DNA from: Clostridium sp. D33t1_170424_F3
GTDB lineage: Bacteria; Bacillota; Clostridia; Oscillospirales; Acutalibacteraceae
Reading direction: 5' to 3'
Assembly (NCBI RefSeq): GCF_015667585.1
Contig: NZ_JADPEG010000006.1
Location: 1 to 64,000 of the forward strand
Length of the DNA: 64,000 nt
Under the pieces are notes generated by a model. The model worked only from the letters and a program-made list of their open reading frames with translations, made no database searches and had not been told where the DNA came from. Shown here piece after piece: positions 33,932-42,186 of this stretch. The translations under genes were made by a program, and so were the position numbers. Each line of letters starts with the position of its first letter. Within the stretch, counting starts at the first letter, position 1.

Positions 33932-34471
33932 ATGTTGACGTTGATTTTGGGCGGCGCCGCCAGTGGAAAGTCCGAATATGCCGAAGATTTGGCGATGGAG
34001 CTTCCCGGTGCGCCGCGGATCTATCTGGCGACCATGCAGGCAAACGACGCGGAAAGCCGGGCGCGTGTGGAGCGGCACAGGGCATTGCGCAAGGGGAAAG
34101 GCTTTTTGACAGTGGAGTGTCCATTGAAATTGGAAAATGTTGCGGTTCCTCCAGGATCGATCGTTTTGCTGGAATGCATGTCCAATTTGCTGGCGAATGA
34201 GTATTTTAGTCCGGAAGGTGCGGGAGGGCTGGCCTGTGAACAAATTCTGCGCGGGATGGATCGCTTATGCCGACTTGCCGATCACACCGTTGTTGTTTCT
34301 AATCTGGTGTTTTCAGATGGAATGGTATATGATGCGTCCACCATGGAGTATATCGCAATGCTGGCGCGCGTGAACGCCTCATTGGCGCAAAAAGCGGATC
34401 GTGTGGTGGAGGTTGTATGCTCTATTCCAATTTTTTATAAGGGGAAAGGGGAAACTACAGCGTGCGTCTGA
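33932..34471 (+). CDS. cobU: Adenosylcobinamide kinase / guanylyltransferase CobU
   Basis: A 179-aa bifunctional enzyme with P-loop GGAASGKS (7-14), the guanylylated His region RVERHRALR and a complete C-terminal half. It phosphorylates adenosylcobinamide and then transfers GMP. RBS is AGGAGG. It overlaps cobS by 10 bp. A second, shorter CobU-like gene lies after cobS. Confidence 0.94.
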   Translation: MLTLILGGAASGKSEYAEDLAMELPGAPRIYLATMQANDAESRARVERHRALRKGKGFLTVECPLKLENVAVPPGSIVLLECMSNLLANEYFSPEGAGGLACEQILRGMDRLCRLADHTVVVSNLVFSDGMVYDASTMEYIAMLARVNASLAQKADRVVEVVCSIPIFYKGKGETTACV

Positions 34472-35226
34472 TTCGATCGTTCTGTATTGCTTTTTCGATG
34501 TATTCCCGTCTGCCTGTGCCGCATACGGAATGGACCGAAGACGATATGCGGTATGTCATGTGTTTCTTTCCGCTGATCGGTGCGGTGATCGGTTTGGTTT
34601 TGATTGCGTGGACTTCACTTGCCGCTCATTGGGAGATAGGAAAAGCTTTGTTTGCCGGGGTTGCGGCGGTTATTCCGGCGGTTTTGACCGGGGGCATCCA
34701 TCTGGATGGGTTTTGTGATACGCTGGATGCCCTGGGGTCCCGGCAGCCGATGGAACGCAAGCTGGAAATCCTGAAGGACTCCAACAGCGGCGCGTTTGCC
34801 GTCATGGGCTGCTGCATATATTTCCTGCTGCTGTTCTGCCTGTGGCAGGAATGGGCGCTGAATGGGAAATCCCTGTGCATTCTGGCGGTTGGTTTTGTAC
34901 TTTCCCGCGTGTTGAGCGGCCTTTCCGTGGTTTGCTTTCCGTGTGCAAAAAACAGCGGCTTGTTGGCCATGTTTTCCCACACGGCGGATAAACGGCGCAC
35001 GGCCTGGGTGCTGGCTGCCTATCTGGTTTTATCTGCGGCTTTTTTATTGCTGGTTGACGCCAGAACCGGCGCTGCGGTATTGATTGCGGCGCTCGCGGCG
35101 TTTGGATATTATCGTTGGATGTCTGTGCGGGAATTCGGCGGAACCACCGGCGACTTGGCTGGATGGTTTTTACAGCTGTGCGAATTGGCCATTTTATTGG
35201 CGGCCGTCATTGTACAGAAAATATAA
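34462..35226 (+). CDS. cobS: Adenosylcobinamide-GDP ribazoletransferase CobS
   Basis: A 254-aa polytopic membrane protein of the usual size. Start FSMYSRLPVP, and the acidic GGIHLDGFCDTLDALGSRQPMERKLEILKDSNSGAFAV block, split in the family into the DGxxD and DSxxG motifs, marks the active site. It joins adenosylcobinamide-GDP with alpha-ribazole in the membrane, the last assembly step. GTG start inside the cobU end. Confidence 0.94.
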   Translation: MRLIRSFCIAFSMYSRLPVPHTEWTEDDMRYVMCFFPLIGAVIGLVLIAWTSLAAHWEIGKALFAGVAAVIPAVLTGGIHLDGFCDTLDALGSRQPMERKLEILKDSNSGAFAVMGCCIYFLLLFCLWQEWALNGKSLCILAVGFVLSRVLSGLSVVCFPCAKNSGLLAMFSHTADKRRTAWVLAAYLVLSAAFLLLVDARTGAAVLIAALAAFGYYRWMSVREFGGTTGDLAGWFLQLCELAILLAAVIVQKI

Positions 35227-35244
35227 AGGTTGGGAGAAGAAAAC

Positions 35245-35628
35245 ATGCGTCTGGTAATTGGCGGTGCGAAGCAGGGGAAACTGCAGTGGGTGTTAAAGGA
35301 AATCGGCGGTGTGGCGTCGCAGGTAGCGTATACCTGCGATGAGGCGGAAAACATGCCGGTTTGGAATGCGCTGCACGAAGAAATCCGCAGGCTGATGCTG
35401 TTTGGGCAGGACCCGGTAAAAGCAGTGGAACGGGTGCTGTTTCAGAATCCGGAGGTTGCGATCCTGTGCGATGAAATTGGCTGTGGAATCGTACCGATTG
35501 ATGCTTTTGAACGCGAATGGAGGGAGCAGACAGGGCGGATCTGCTGTATGCTGGCCCGGCGTGCGGATCGGGTGGATCGGATGTTCTGCGGGATTGCGGC
35601 CTGTTTGAAGCCGGAGGCTCCGGTATGA
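35245..35628 (+). CDS. Second, short CobU-like protein with altered P-loop
   Basis: A 127-aa protein resembling CobU in its N and C termini: RLVIGGAKQGKLQWVL replaces the P-loop (GGAKQGKL lacks the Ser/Thr that binds Mg-ATP), and CDEIGCGIVPIDAFEREWREQTGR matches the CobU C-terminal signature. The central guanylylated-His region is missing. It cannot be a normal kinase/guanylyltransferase; a structural or regulatory role, or decay, are possible. The ATG at 35245 follows GGGAGAAG. It lies between cobS and cbiB and its stop overlaps the cbiB start, so it is translated with the pathway. Confidence 0.75.
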   Translation: MRLVIGGAKQGKLQWVLKEIGGVASQVAYTCDEAENMPVWNALHEEIRRLMLFGQDPVKAVERVLFQNPEVAILCDEIGCGIVPIDAFEREWREQTGRICCMLARRADRVDRMFCGIAACLKPEAPV

Positions 35629-36596
35629 TCGGCTCTCTTGCAGCGCTTTTGCTGGGCTTCCTTTTAGACCTGTGTTTGGGAGATCCGCATTGGCTGCCGC
35701 ATCCGGTGCGGTTGATCGGATGGCTGATTCAAAAGCTGGAAAAACTTCTGCGCGCCTGTTTTCCAAAGACGGAACGGGGAGAAAGGTTTGCGGGCGTTCT
35801 TCTTGCTGTTTTAGTACCGCTGTTTTCCACCTGTACGGTGGCCGCATTGCTTTTTCTGTGCAGGAAGATAAACGTTTGGCTTTCCTTTGCGTTGGAGACG
35901 CTGCTTTGCTATCAGATGTTGGCGGCAAAATCCCTTCGGACAGAAAGTATGAAGGTATATGACCGTCTGCGGGAGGACGATTTGGAGGGTGCGAGAAAGG
36001 CTGTGTCCATGATCGTCGGGCGCGATACACAGGCGCTCTCTGAAACCGGTGTGACAAAGGCGGCGGTGGAGACCGTGGCGGAGAACACCTCCGATGGAGA
36101 AATTGCGCCGCTTTTCTTTTTGGCATTGGGCGGTGCTCCGTTGGGCGTGTTTTACAAGGCGGTCAACACGATGGATTCCATGGTGGGCTATAAAAACGAA
36201 CGATACCTGCATTTTGGCAGGGCCGCGGCAAAGCTGGACGACATTTTGAATTTTATTCCTTCCAGGCTGTCGGCATGGCTGATGATCCTGGTAGCCCGTC
36301 CTCTGGGACTGGATGCAGAAAATGCGCTTCGGATCTATCGGCGCGACCGCTTTTGCCATGCGAGCCCGAACAGCGCACAGACGGAAGCGGCCTGTGCGGG
36401 CGCATTGGGCGTCCAGCTGGCAGGGGACGCTTCTTATTTTGGCAAGCTTGTTGCAAAACCGACGATCGGGGACGAAATGAGACCAGTTGTGCCGGAAGAT
36501 ATCCGGCGGGCCAACCGGCTTTTATATGGGGCGTCGATTCTGATGTTGCTTTTATGTGTGATCTTTCGTTTCTGTATCGTGTTGTATTGGGGGTGA
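35625..36596 (+). CDS. cbiB: Adenosylcobinamide-phosphate synthase CbiB
   Basis: A 323-aa membrane protein with LLLGFLLDLCLGDPHWLPHPVRLIG at the start (a family hallmark), VGRDTQALSETGVTKAAVETVAENTSDGEIAPLFF in the middle and several hydrophobic spans. It attaches aminopropanol phosphate to adenosylcobyric acid. The ATG at 35625 overlaps the preceding stop (ATGA). The longer upstream reading frame is an artefact of overlap. Confidence 0.94.
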   Translation: MIGSLAALLLGFLLDLCLGDPHWLPHPVRLIGWLIQKLEKLLRACFPKTERGERFAGVLLAVLVPLFSTCTVAALLFLCRKINVWLSFALETLLCYQMLAAKSLRTESMKVYDRLREDDLEGARKAVSMIVGRDTQALSETGVTKAAVETVAENTSDGEIAPLFFLALGGAPLGVFYKAVNTMDSMVGYKNERYLHFGRAAAKLDDILNFIPSRLSAWLMILVARPLGLDAENALRIYRRDRFCHASPNSAQTEAACAGALGVQLAGDASYFGKLVAKPTIGDEMRPVVPEDIRRANRLLYGASILMLLLCVIFRFCIVLYWG

Positions 36597-37663
36597 TGTT
36601 TGTGAATTTGATACACGGCGGCGATATTTACTCGCTGCAAAGAGAGAAGGGAGAAGCGCCGCTCGACTTTTCCGCGAATATCAATCCGCTTGGAATGCCC
36701 CCCGGGGCGGTAAAAGCGGCGATGGATTCCCTCGAAGAGTGTGTGCATTATCCGGATCCGCTTTGCCGTGCGCTTAGGGACGCGATCTCCGTATATGAGA
36801 GCGTTTCTCCGGAACAGATTGTGTGCGGCAACGGCGCGGCGGATCTGATTTTTCGCATTACCGCTGCGGCAAAACCGCGGACAGCGCTTTTGCCGGTTCC
36901 AACCTTTGCAGAATATGAACAGGCATTGACAGCGGTAGGCTGTGAGTGCCGGTTTTATTCGCTGAAAGATACAAATGATTTTGCGCTCATGGAAGATTTT
37001 TTACAGGAGCTGACGCCGGAAGTGGATATTGTATTTCTCTGCAATCCCAATAATCCAACCGGGCGGACCATCAAGAAGGACCTGCTTTTGCAGATTGTAG
37101 AACGATGTAAGAATTGTTCCATCCGTTTGGTGGTGGACGAATGCTTTAATGACTTTCTGGATGAACCGGGAAACCATACAATGAAGCCGCATCTGAACGC
37201 ATATCCGAATATGGTTCTCCTAAAGGCGTTTACAAAAATATTTGCCATGCCTGGGCTGCGGTGCGGTTACGCGCTCAGCGCAGACCTCCGCTTCATAGAC
37301 GCATTGTATACGGAGGGACAGCCGTGGAGCGTTTCCATACCCGCGCAAAAGGCGGGAATTGCGGCATTGACAGATGAGGCCTATTTGAAAGATACGAACC
37401 GTCTCATACGGCAGGAGAGGGTGTGGCTCGCGCGGAATCTGGAACAGCTTGGAGCAAAAGTTTATCCGCCGGAGGCCAACTATATTTTATTCCGTATAGA
37501 GGATGCGGGGGCCGTTCAAAAACGGCTTGCGGACAAGGGAATCCTGGTGCGCGGTTGTGGAAATTACAGGGGGCTGGACGACCGTTACCTGCGTGTTGCC
37601 GTGCGCGGGCGAAAAGAAAATGAGCGGCTCATAGATGCGCTGGAAAACAGCTTAAAGGGGTGA
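36596..37663 (+). CDS. cobD: L-threonine-O-3-phosphate decarboxylase CobD
   Basis: A 355-aa PLP-dependent fold type I aminotransferase-like enzyme. FSANINPLGMP, CNPNNPTGRTI, VVDECFNDFLD and the PLP lysine in LKAFTKIFAMPGLRCGY are visible. It makes (R)-1-amino-2-propanol phosphate for CbiB. The ATG at 36596 overlaps the cbiB stop by one base, but GTG 36602 is better spaced from GGGGTG; the true start is one of these two. Confidence 0.92.
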   Translation: MFVNLIHGGDIYSLQREKGEAPLDFSANINPLGMPPGAVKAAMDSLEECVHYPDPLCRALRDAISVYESVSPEQIVCGNGAADLIFRITAAAKPRTALLPVPTFAEYEQALTAVGCECRFYSLKDTNDFALMEDFLQELTPEVDIVFLCNPNNPTGRTIKKDLLLQIVERCKNCSIRLVVDECFNDFLDEPGNHTMKPHLNAYPNMVLLKAFTKIFAMPGLRCGYALSADLRFIDALYTEGQPWSVSIPAQKAGIAALTDEAYLKDTNRLIRQERVWLARNLEQLGAKVYPPEANYILFRIEDAGAVQKRLADKGILVRGCGNYRGLDDRYLRVAVRGRKENERLIDALENSLKG

Positions 37664-37670
37664 ATGCCGG

Positions 37671-39173
37671 ATGGCAAGGGCAATCATGGTGCAGGGGACG
37701 ATGTCAAATGCGGGAAAGAGCTTTTTAGTCGCTGGTCTGTGCCGCATTTTTAAGCAGGATGGATACCGGGTCGCGCCATTTAAATCACAGAATATGGCGC
37801 TGAATTCCTATATCACCTCGGAAGGGCTGGAAATGGGACGCGCGCAGGTGATGCAGGCGGAAGCCGCCGGTGTAGAGCCTTCGGTGCGGATGAATCCTGT
37901 CCTGCTGAAACCGACAAATGACACCGGTTCGCAGGTGATCGTCAACGGCAGGCCGATTGGCAATATGGATGCGTCCGCGTACTATCCGTTTAAAAAGCAG
38001 CTGGTCGCCCCGATTCTGGCGGCGTACCAGTCCTTGGAGGCAGAGAACGATATCATTGTTCTGGAAGGAGCTGGAAGCCCGGCGGAGATCAACCTGAAAC
38101 AGGACGATATTGTCAATATGGGCATGGCGAAGCTGGCAAAGGCGCCGGTGCTGCTGGTGGGGGACATTGACCGCGGCGGCGTGTTCGCGTCCCTCTATGG
38201 GACCATGGAGCTGTTGGACCCTGCGGAGCGCGGAATGATTAAGGCGATGGTCATTAACAAGTTCCGCGGCGATGTGGAGCTTTTAAAACCGGGCCTCCGC
38301 ATGCTGGAGAAGCGCACGCATGTACCATTTGCAGGGGTAATTCCCTATTTACGAGTTGCGTTGGATGATGAAGACAGCCTTTCGGAGCAATTACATCAAA
38401 AGGCACAGGGGGGCTTGATCGATCTTGCGGTGATCCGCTGCCCAAAGGTGTCCAATTTTACGGATTTTAACCCACTGGCCAGAATGCCCGGCGTTTCCGT
38501 GCGGTATGTGGAATCTGTCAGGGAATTCGGCAGCCCGGATATGGTGCTGCTTCCGGGCACGAAAAATGTAATGGGGGATTTGCAATGGATACGGGAAATC
38601 GGGCTGGAAGCCTGTATTGTGACCTATGCAAAGCAGGGGAACCCTGTCCTGGGCATCTGCGGCGGATACCAGATGCTGGGCAAAACGATCAGCGATCCGT
38701 TCGGCGTGGAGGGCGGTGGAGAGATGGAAGGAATGGGACTGCTTCCGGTATCCACTGTGTATGAAAAAGAAAAGGTTCGTACCCGTGTGAAAGGTTCCGT
38801 TTTGCAGGTAAACGGTATTTTGGAGGAACTCTCCAACACGCCGTTTGAGGGGTATGAAATTCATATGGGGAGAACCAAGCGGGAACCGGGAACCGTGCCC
38901 TTTGTTACAATGACGGAACAGGGAAAAGAGGAAAAGAAGGACGGCGCGGTATCCGGCAATGTCTATGGTACCTATGCGCACGGCTTTTTTGACGGAAAAG
39001 CGGCCGCCGCTTTGGTGCGGTCATTGCTGCATCGCAAAGGGCTGCCCTCAGATGCGCTTCCCGAAATTGATCAGCAGGCGTTTAAAGAGACGCAGTACAA
39101 TCTATTGGCGGAAGCTCTGCGAAAAAATCTGGACATGCGTATGATTTACCGGATTTTAAAGCAGGGTGTTTAA
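37671..39173 (+). CDS. cbiP: Cobyric acid synthase CbiP (CobQ)
   Basis: A 500-aa glutamine amidotransferase: N-terminal ATPase (MVQGTMSNAGKSFLVAGL; APFKSQNMALNSYIT; LLVGDIDRGGVFASLYG) and C-terminal class I glutaminase with active Cys in NPVLGICGGYQMLG and YEIHMGRT. It amidates four side chains of the corrin ring. It starts 7 bp after cobD. Confidence 0.96.
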   Translation: MARAIMVQGTMSNAGKSFLVAGLCRIFKQDGYRVAPFKSQNMALNSYITSEGLEMGRAQVMQAEAAGVEPSVRMNPVLLKPTNDTGSQVIVNGRPIGNMDASAYYPFKKQLVAPILAAYQSLEAENDIIVLEGAGSPAEINLKQDDIVNMGMAKLAKAPVLLVGDIDRGGVFASLYGTMELLDPAERGMIKAMVINKFRGDVELLKPGLRMLEKRTHVPFAGVIPYLRVALDDEDSLSEQLHQKAQGGLIDLAVIRCPKVSNFTDFNPLARMPGVSVRYVESVREFGSPDMVLLPGTKNVMGDLQWIREIGLEACIVTYAKQGNPVLGICGGYQMLGKTISDPFGVEGGGEMEGMGLLPVSTVYEKEKVRTRVKGSVLQVNGILEELSNTPFEGYEIHMGRTKREPGTVPFVTMTEQGKEEKKDGAVSGNVYGTYAHGFFDGKAAAALVRSLLHRKGLPSDALPEIDQQAFKETQYNLLAEALRKNLDMRMIYRILKQGV

Positions 39174-39185
39174 AAGGAGAACTTT

Positions 39186-39821
39186 ATGCAGTTTGAAACC
39201 ATACAGCCGGGAGAAATTGAAAAACGCAGCTTTTCCATCATTGAATCGGAATTGAGGGGCAGAACATTACGTTCCGAGGAAGCGCCTGTGATCAAACGGG
39301 TGATCCATACAACCGCGGATTTTGACTATGTGGAAAATCTCTGCTTTTCGCCGGATGCCGTAAAAAAGGGGATCGCGGCGCTGAAAAGCGGCGCCTGCAT
39401 CGTAACGGATACGGAAATGGCGAAGGCAGGCGTCAACAAAAGAAGCCTTGCGCGCTGGGGCGGAGAGGCTTTTTGTTTTATGGCGGATCCAGATGTTGCG
39501 AGAGAGGCGAAAGACCGCGGCGTGACCCGGGCGACCGTCAGTATGGAGCATGCCGCGCGTCTGGATGGCCCGTTGATTTTTGCTATTGGAAACGCGCCGA
39601 CGGCGCTGATTCGCCTGCATGAGTTGATCTGTAAAAAAGAGATTCAACCGGCACTGGTAATCGGCGCGCCGGTTGGATTTGTCAATGTGGTGGAAGCGAA
39701 AGAGTTGATTTTACAAGATGAATCGCCTTATATTGTTGCGCGCGGCAGAAAAGGCGGCAGCAATGTGGCGGCGGCTATTTGCAATGCGCTGCTATATTTA
39801 GCGGAAGATCGGAAATTGTGA
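39186..39821 (+). CDS. cbiC: Cobalt-precorrin-8 methylmutase CbiC
   Basis: A 211-aa protein of normal length with the catalytic His41 in RVIHTTADFDY and C-terminal ARGRKGGSNVAAAICNALLYL. It moves the C11 methyl to C12, producing cobyrinate. RBS AAAGGAG, 12 bp after cbiP. Confidence 0.95.
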   Translation: MQFETIQPGEIEKRSFSIIESELRGRTLRSEEAPVIKRVIHTTADFDYVENLCFSPDAVKKGIAALKSGACIVTDTEMAKAGVNKRSLARWGGEAFCFMADPDVAREAKDRGVTRATVSMEHAARLDGPLIFAIGNAPTALIRLHELICKKEIQPALVIGAPVGFVNVVEAKELILQDESPYIVARGRKGGSNVAAAICNALLYLAEDRKL

Positions 39822-39840
39822 GAATAAAGGAGTACGGATC

Positions 39841-40617
39841 GTGGGAAAAAAAGCAATTCTGGCAGTTAGCTTTGGAACAATGGTGGACGAAACCCGTGAA
39901 AAGACGATCGGCGCGATAGAAGAAGCATTTCGGGCAGCTTTTCCAGGTTGGGAGGTTCGCCGCGCGTTTACCAGTCCGACTATTCTGCACAAGATGGCGG
40001 CAAAGGGGAAACCGACGGAAAACGTCTGGCAGGCGCTTGACCGATTGGCGAAGGATGGTTTTTCGTCGATTCTATGCCAGCCGACTTACGTTGTCAACGG
40101 AGAAGAATATGAAGATATGTGCGGGGTGGTGAAGCAGTATGCTGCCAGGTTTGACCACATTTGCTGCGGCAGGCCGCTGCTGACGCAGACAGAGGATTAC
40201 CATGAGGTTGCTGCGGCAATTCAGAAGGCGTACTCCTTGCCGGAAAGCACAGCGCTTGTTCTGATGGGACACGGGACCGTACATTTTGCAAACGCCGCTT
40301 ACGCCGCGCTGGACTATGTGTTTAAAGAGCGGGGGGCGCAGAATGTTTTTGTCGGCGCGGTGGAAGGGTACCCGGAATTGGATGAGCTTCGCCGTCAGAT
40401 CGGCCGGTTTCAGCCGGAACGTGTGGTGCTTGCGCCATTAATGGTTGTGGCGGGCGACCATGCGAGAAACGATATGGCGGGCGAAACAGGTTCCTGGAAA
40501 ACTGCGCTTGAAGCGGACGGTTATTCGGTGGAAGCCGTATTAAAGGGATTGGGAGAGTACGCGGATATCCGTGCGATTTATGTGCGGCATGCGAAAGATG
40601 CGATGCAGGAGCTTTAA
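39841..40617 (+). CDS. cbiK: Sirohydrochlorin cobaltochelatase CbiK
   Basis: A 258-aa class II chelatase. Metal-binding histidines fall at His144 (LMGHGTVHF) and His207 (VAGDHARND), nearly the positions of the Salmonella enzyme. It inserts cobalt into sirohydrochlorin at the start of the anaerobic route. The GTG start at 39841 follows AAAGGAG. Although it acts first, it is the last gene of the operon. No N-terminal signal peptide, so cytoplasmic. Confidence 0.94.
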   Translation: MGKKAILAVSFGTMVDETREKTIGAIEEAFRAAFPGWEVRRAFTSPTILHKMAAKGKPTENVWQALDRLAKDGFSSILCQPTYVVNGEEYEDMCGVVKQYAARFDHICCGRPLLTQTEDYHEVAAAIQKAYSLPESTALVLMGHGTVHFANAAYAALDYVFKERGAQNVFVGAVEGYPELDELRRQIGRFQPERVVLAPLMVVAGDHARNDMAGETGSWKTALEADGYSVEAVLKGLGEYADIRAIYVRHAKDAMQEL

Positions 40618-40663
40618 AAAGGGATTGCTCTGAAAACCAGAAAAGCGAAGAAAAAAGTGCAAC

Positions 40664-40696
40664 AAAAAAGCCCGCCTGAAAAGCGGGCTTTCCGTT
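40664..40696 (+). terminator. Terminator of the cobalamin operon
   Basis: A 9-bp stem (40667-40675 with 40683-40691) and 7-nt loop, ending in TTT, 50 bp past the cbiK stop. Confidence 0.85.
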
Positions 40697-40820
40697 TTAA
40701 AAGAAAGGAATCAGGAAGAAGGAGAGAGCGTTCGTTTTCATCAGGCGTTACACCAAGGTCGCTTCCCGATACGGTAGGATGTACTTTTTAGTCAGAATCC
40801 TGGAACTTTTATAAAAGGAA

Positions 40821-40871
40821 ACAGCAACACCGTTCAAAGGGTACTCCTCATGAACGGTGTTGCTGTTTTTT
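40821..40871. terminator. 16-bp hairpin, terminator of the asd-dap operon
   Basis: A perfect 16-bp stem (40821-40836 with 40851-40866), 14-nt loop, T run on the plus side and a T-rich tail on the minus side. It lies between convergent operons and can serve both. The rest of 40618-40931 holds no gene. Confidence 0.85.
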
Positions 40872-40931
40872 CTGAATCCGTTAATGCGCGCCTCTGCCTG
40901 CTGTTTTTGTTGACCGCGGTTTCAAGCAGGC

Positions 40932-41390
40932 TTACGCTTCTACTTTTTTCTGAATAGATTCCAGCGTTTGCTCAAAATCGGCGGAGGTTACCAGCAGGGA
41001 AATCTCTACATCAGAGGTGGAGATCAAACGGACGTCTGTTTCGACCTCTGCGGCGGCCTGCAAAATCTTGGCGGCGACGCCGGGGGTGTTCTTCATTCGT
41101 TCGTCATACACAGCGATTTTGCAATTGCCGCCGCTGACGATCGTCTTGATACTGTGGTTGTCGTACAGCGCGGAGGTAAATTTCAAAATTTTCCCCAGGT
41201 CCTCATCGTTGATTGTAAACGAAATGGTCGTATAGGCGCCATGCGTGGGAGCCAGGGAGATCATATCGACATTGACGCCCAGCTCGGAAATTTTTTGGAA
41301 AATCTTTGCGATAGAAGTAAGCCCAGCCGGGCAATTTTGCAGCGTGACCAGCGTAATATCGTTCAAGGTGGTAATAACTGCTTGATCCAT
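40932..41390 (-). CDS. Stand-alone double-ACT protein (aspartokinase regulatory-domain-like)
   Basis: A 152-aa protein made of two ACT domains (about 5-70 and 78-150) that match the regulatory half of aspartokinase: ITLVTLQNCPAGLTSIAKIFQKI, VNVDMISLAP, GGNCKIAVYDERMKNTPGVAAKI and VRLISTSDVEISLLV. The kinase part is absent, and no truncated kinase lies nearby. It resembles the free beta subunit of Bacillus LysC but here has its own gene at the end of the lysine operon, suggesting lysine or threonine sensing. Start at 41390 is better spaced from the RBS than 41396. Confidence 0.85.
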   Translation of the reverse strand: MDQAVITTLNDITLVTLQNCPAGLTSIAKIFQKISELGVNVDMISLAPTHGAYTTISFTINDEDLGKILKFTSALYDNHSIKTIVSGGNCKIAVYDERMKNTPGVAAKILQAAAEVETDVRLISTSDVEISLLVTSADFEQTLESIQKKVEA

Positions 41391-41402
41391 AATCATTCCC
41401 CT

Positions 41403-42155
41403 TTACTTTAATAAGTCAGACATGTCGTAAAGCCCTGCGGGCTGTTTTGCCAGATAGACGGCCGCATTGATGGAACCGTTGGCGAAAACCTCTTTTGACT
41501 GTGCCGAATGGGAAAGCGTGATCACTTCATGAGGGCCGGCAAAGATGACTTCATGTTCGCCGACAATGGTGCCGCCGCGAACAGAATGCATGCCGATTTC
41601 GTTTTGGTCGCGCTTTTTGCGCTGGGAATGCCGGTCGTACATGTAGTGCATCGGCCTTGTTTCCGTAGCAGAGATTTCGTCCGCAATCATGAGAGCCGTG
41701 CCGCTAGGGGCGTCCAGTTTTTGATTATGGTGCTTTTCAATGATTTCAATATTAAATTCCGGTCCCAAAACCTGCGCCGCTTTTTTAGACAGCTCAATCA
41801 GCAGATTGATTCCCAGGCTCATATTGCGGGAATAAAACACGGGGATGCTTTGGGCTGTTTCCTTTACCGCCTGGACCTGTTCCGCGTTGTACCCGGTTGT
41901 ACACAGAACCAGCGGCAGGTTTCGGCTTCGCCCAAATACCAGCAGGGGGGGAAGGAGGGCCGGATTGGAAAAGTCGATCAGGACGTCCGCTTCTTTCTGG
42001 ATTTCTTCCGGCTTCGCATAGATGGGAAACGCATAGGGAGACTGTGTGTGAATGTCGATTCCCGCGACGATTTCGCAATCCTCACGTTCCTTGACGCAGT
42101 TCGCAATGACGCGCCCCATATGCCCGCAGCAGCCGCTTAAAATAATTCTTGTCAT
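41403..42155 (-). CDS. dapB: 4-hydroxy-tetrahydrodipicolinate reductase
   Basis: A 250-aa reductase: N-terminal nucleotide-binding ILSGCCGHMGRVI, and the substrate-binding EIIEKHHNQKLDAPSGTA signature. It reduces the DapA product to tetrahydrodipicolinate for lysine and peptidoglycan (meso-DAP). It lies 31 bp after dapA in the lysine-riboswitch operon. Confidence 0.95.
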   Translation of the reverse strand: MTRIILSGCCGHMGRVIANCVKEREDCEIVAGIDIHTQSPYAFPIYAKPEEIQKEADVLIDFSNPALLPPLLVFGRSRNLPLVLCTTGYNAEQVQAVKETAQSIPVFYSRNMSLGINLLIELSKKAAQVLGPEFNIEIIEKHHNQKLDAPSGTALMIADEISATETRPMHYMYDRHSQRKKRDQNEIGMHSVRGGTIVGEHEVIFAGPHEVITLSHSAQSKEVFANGSINAAVYLAKQPAGLYDMSDLLK

Positions 42156-42186
42156 TTTATCGTCCTCCGAGATCCATCGGGATGTA

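Noticed and set aside
36275-36595. N-terminal extension of the cobD frame inside cbiB
   Set aside because: It overlaps the coding end of cbiB; the conserved CobD sequence begins at 36596 or 36602 with an RBS there.
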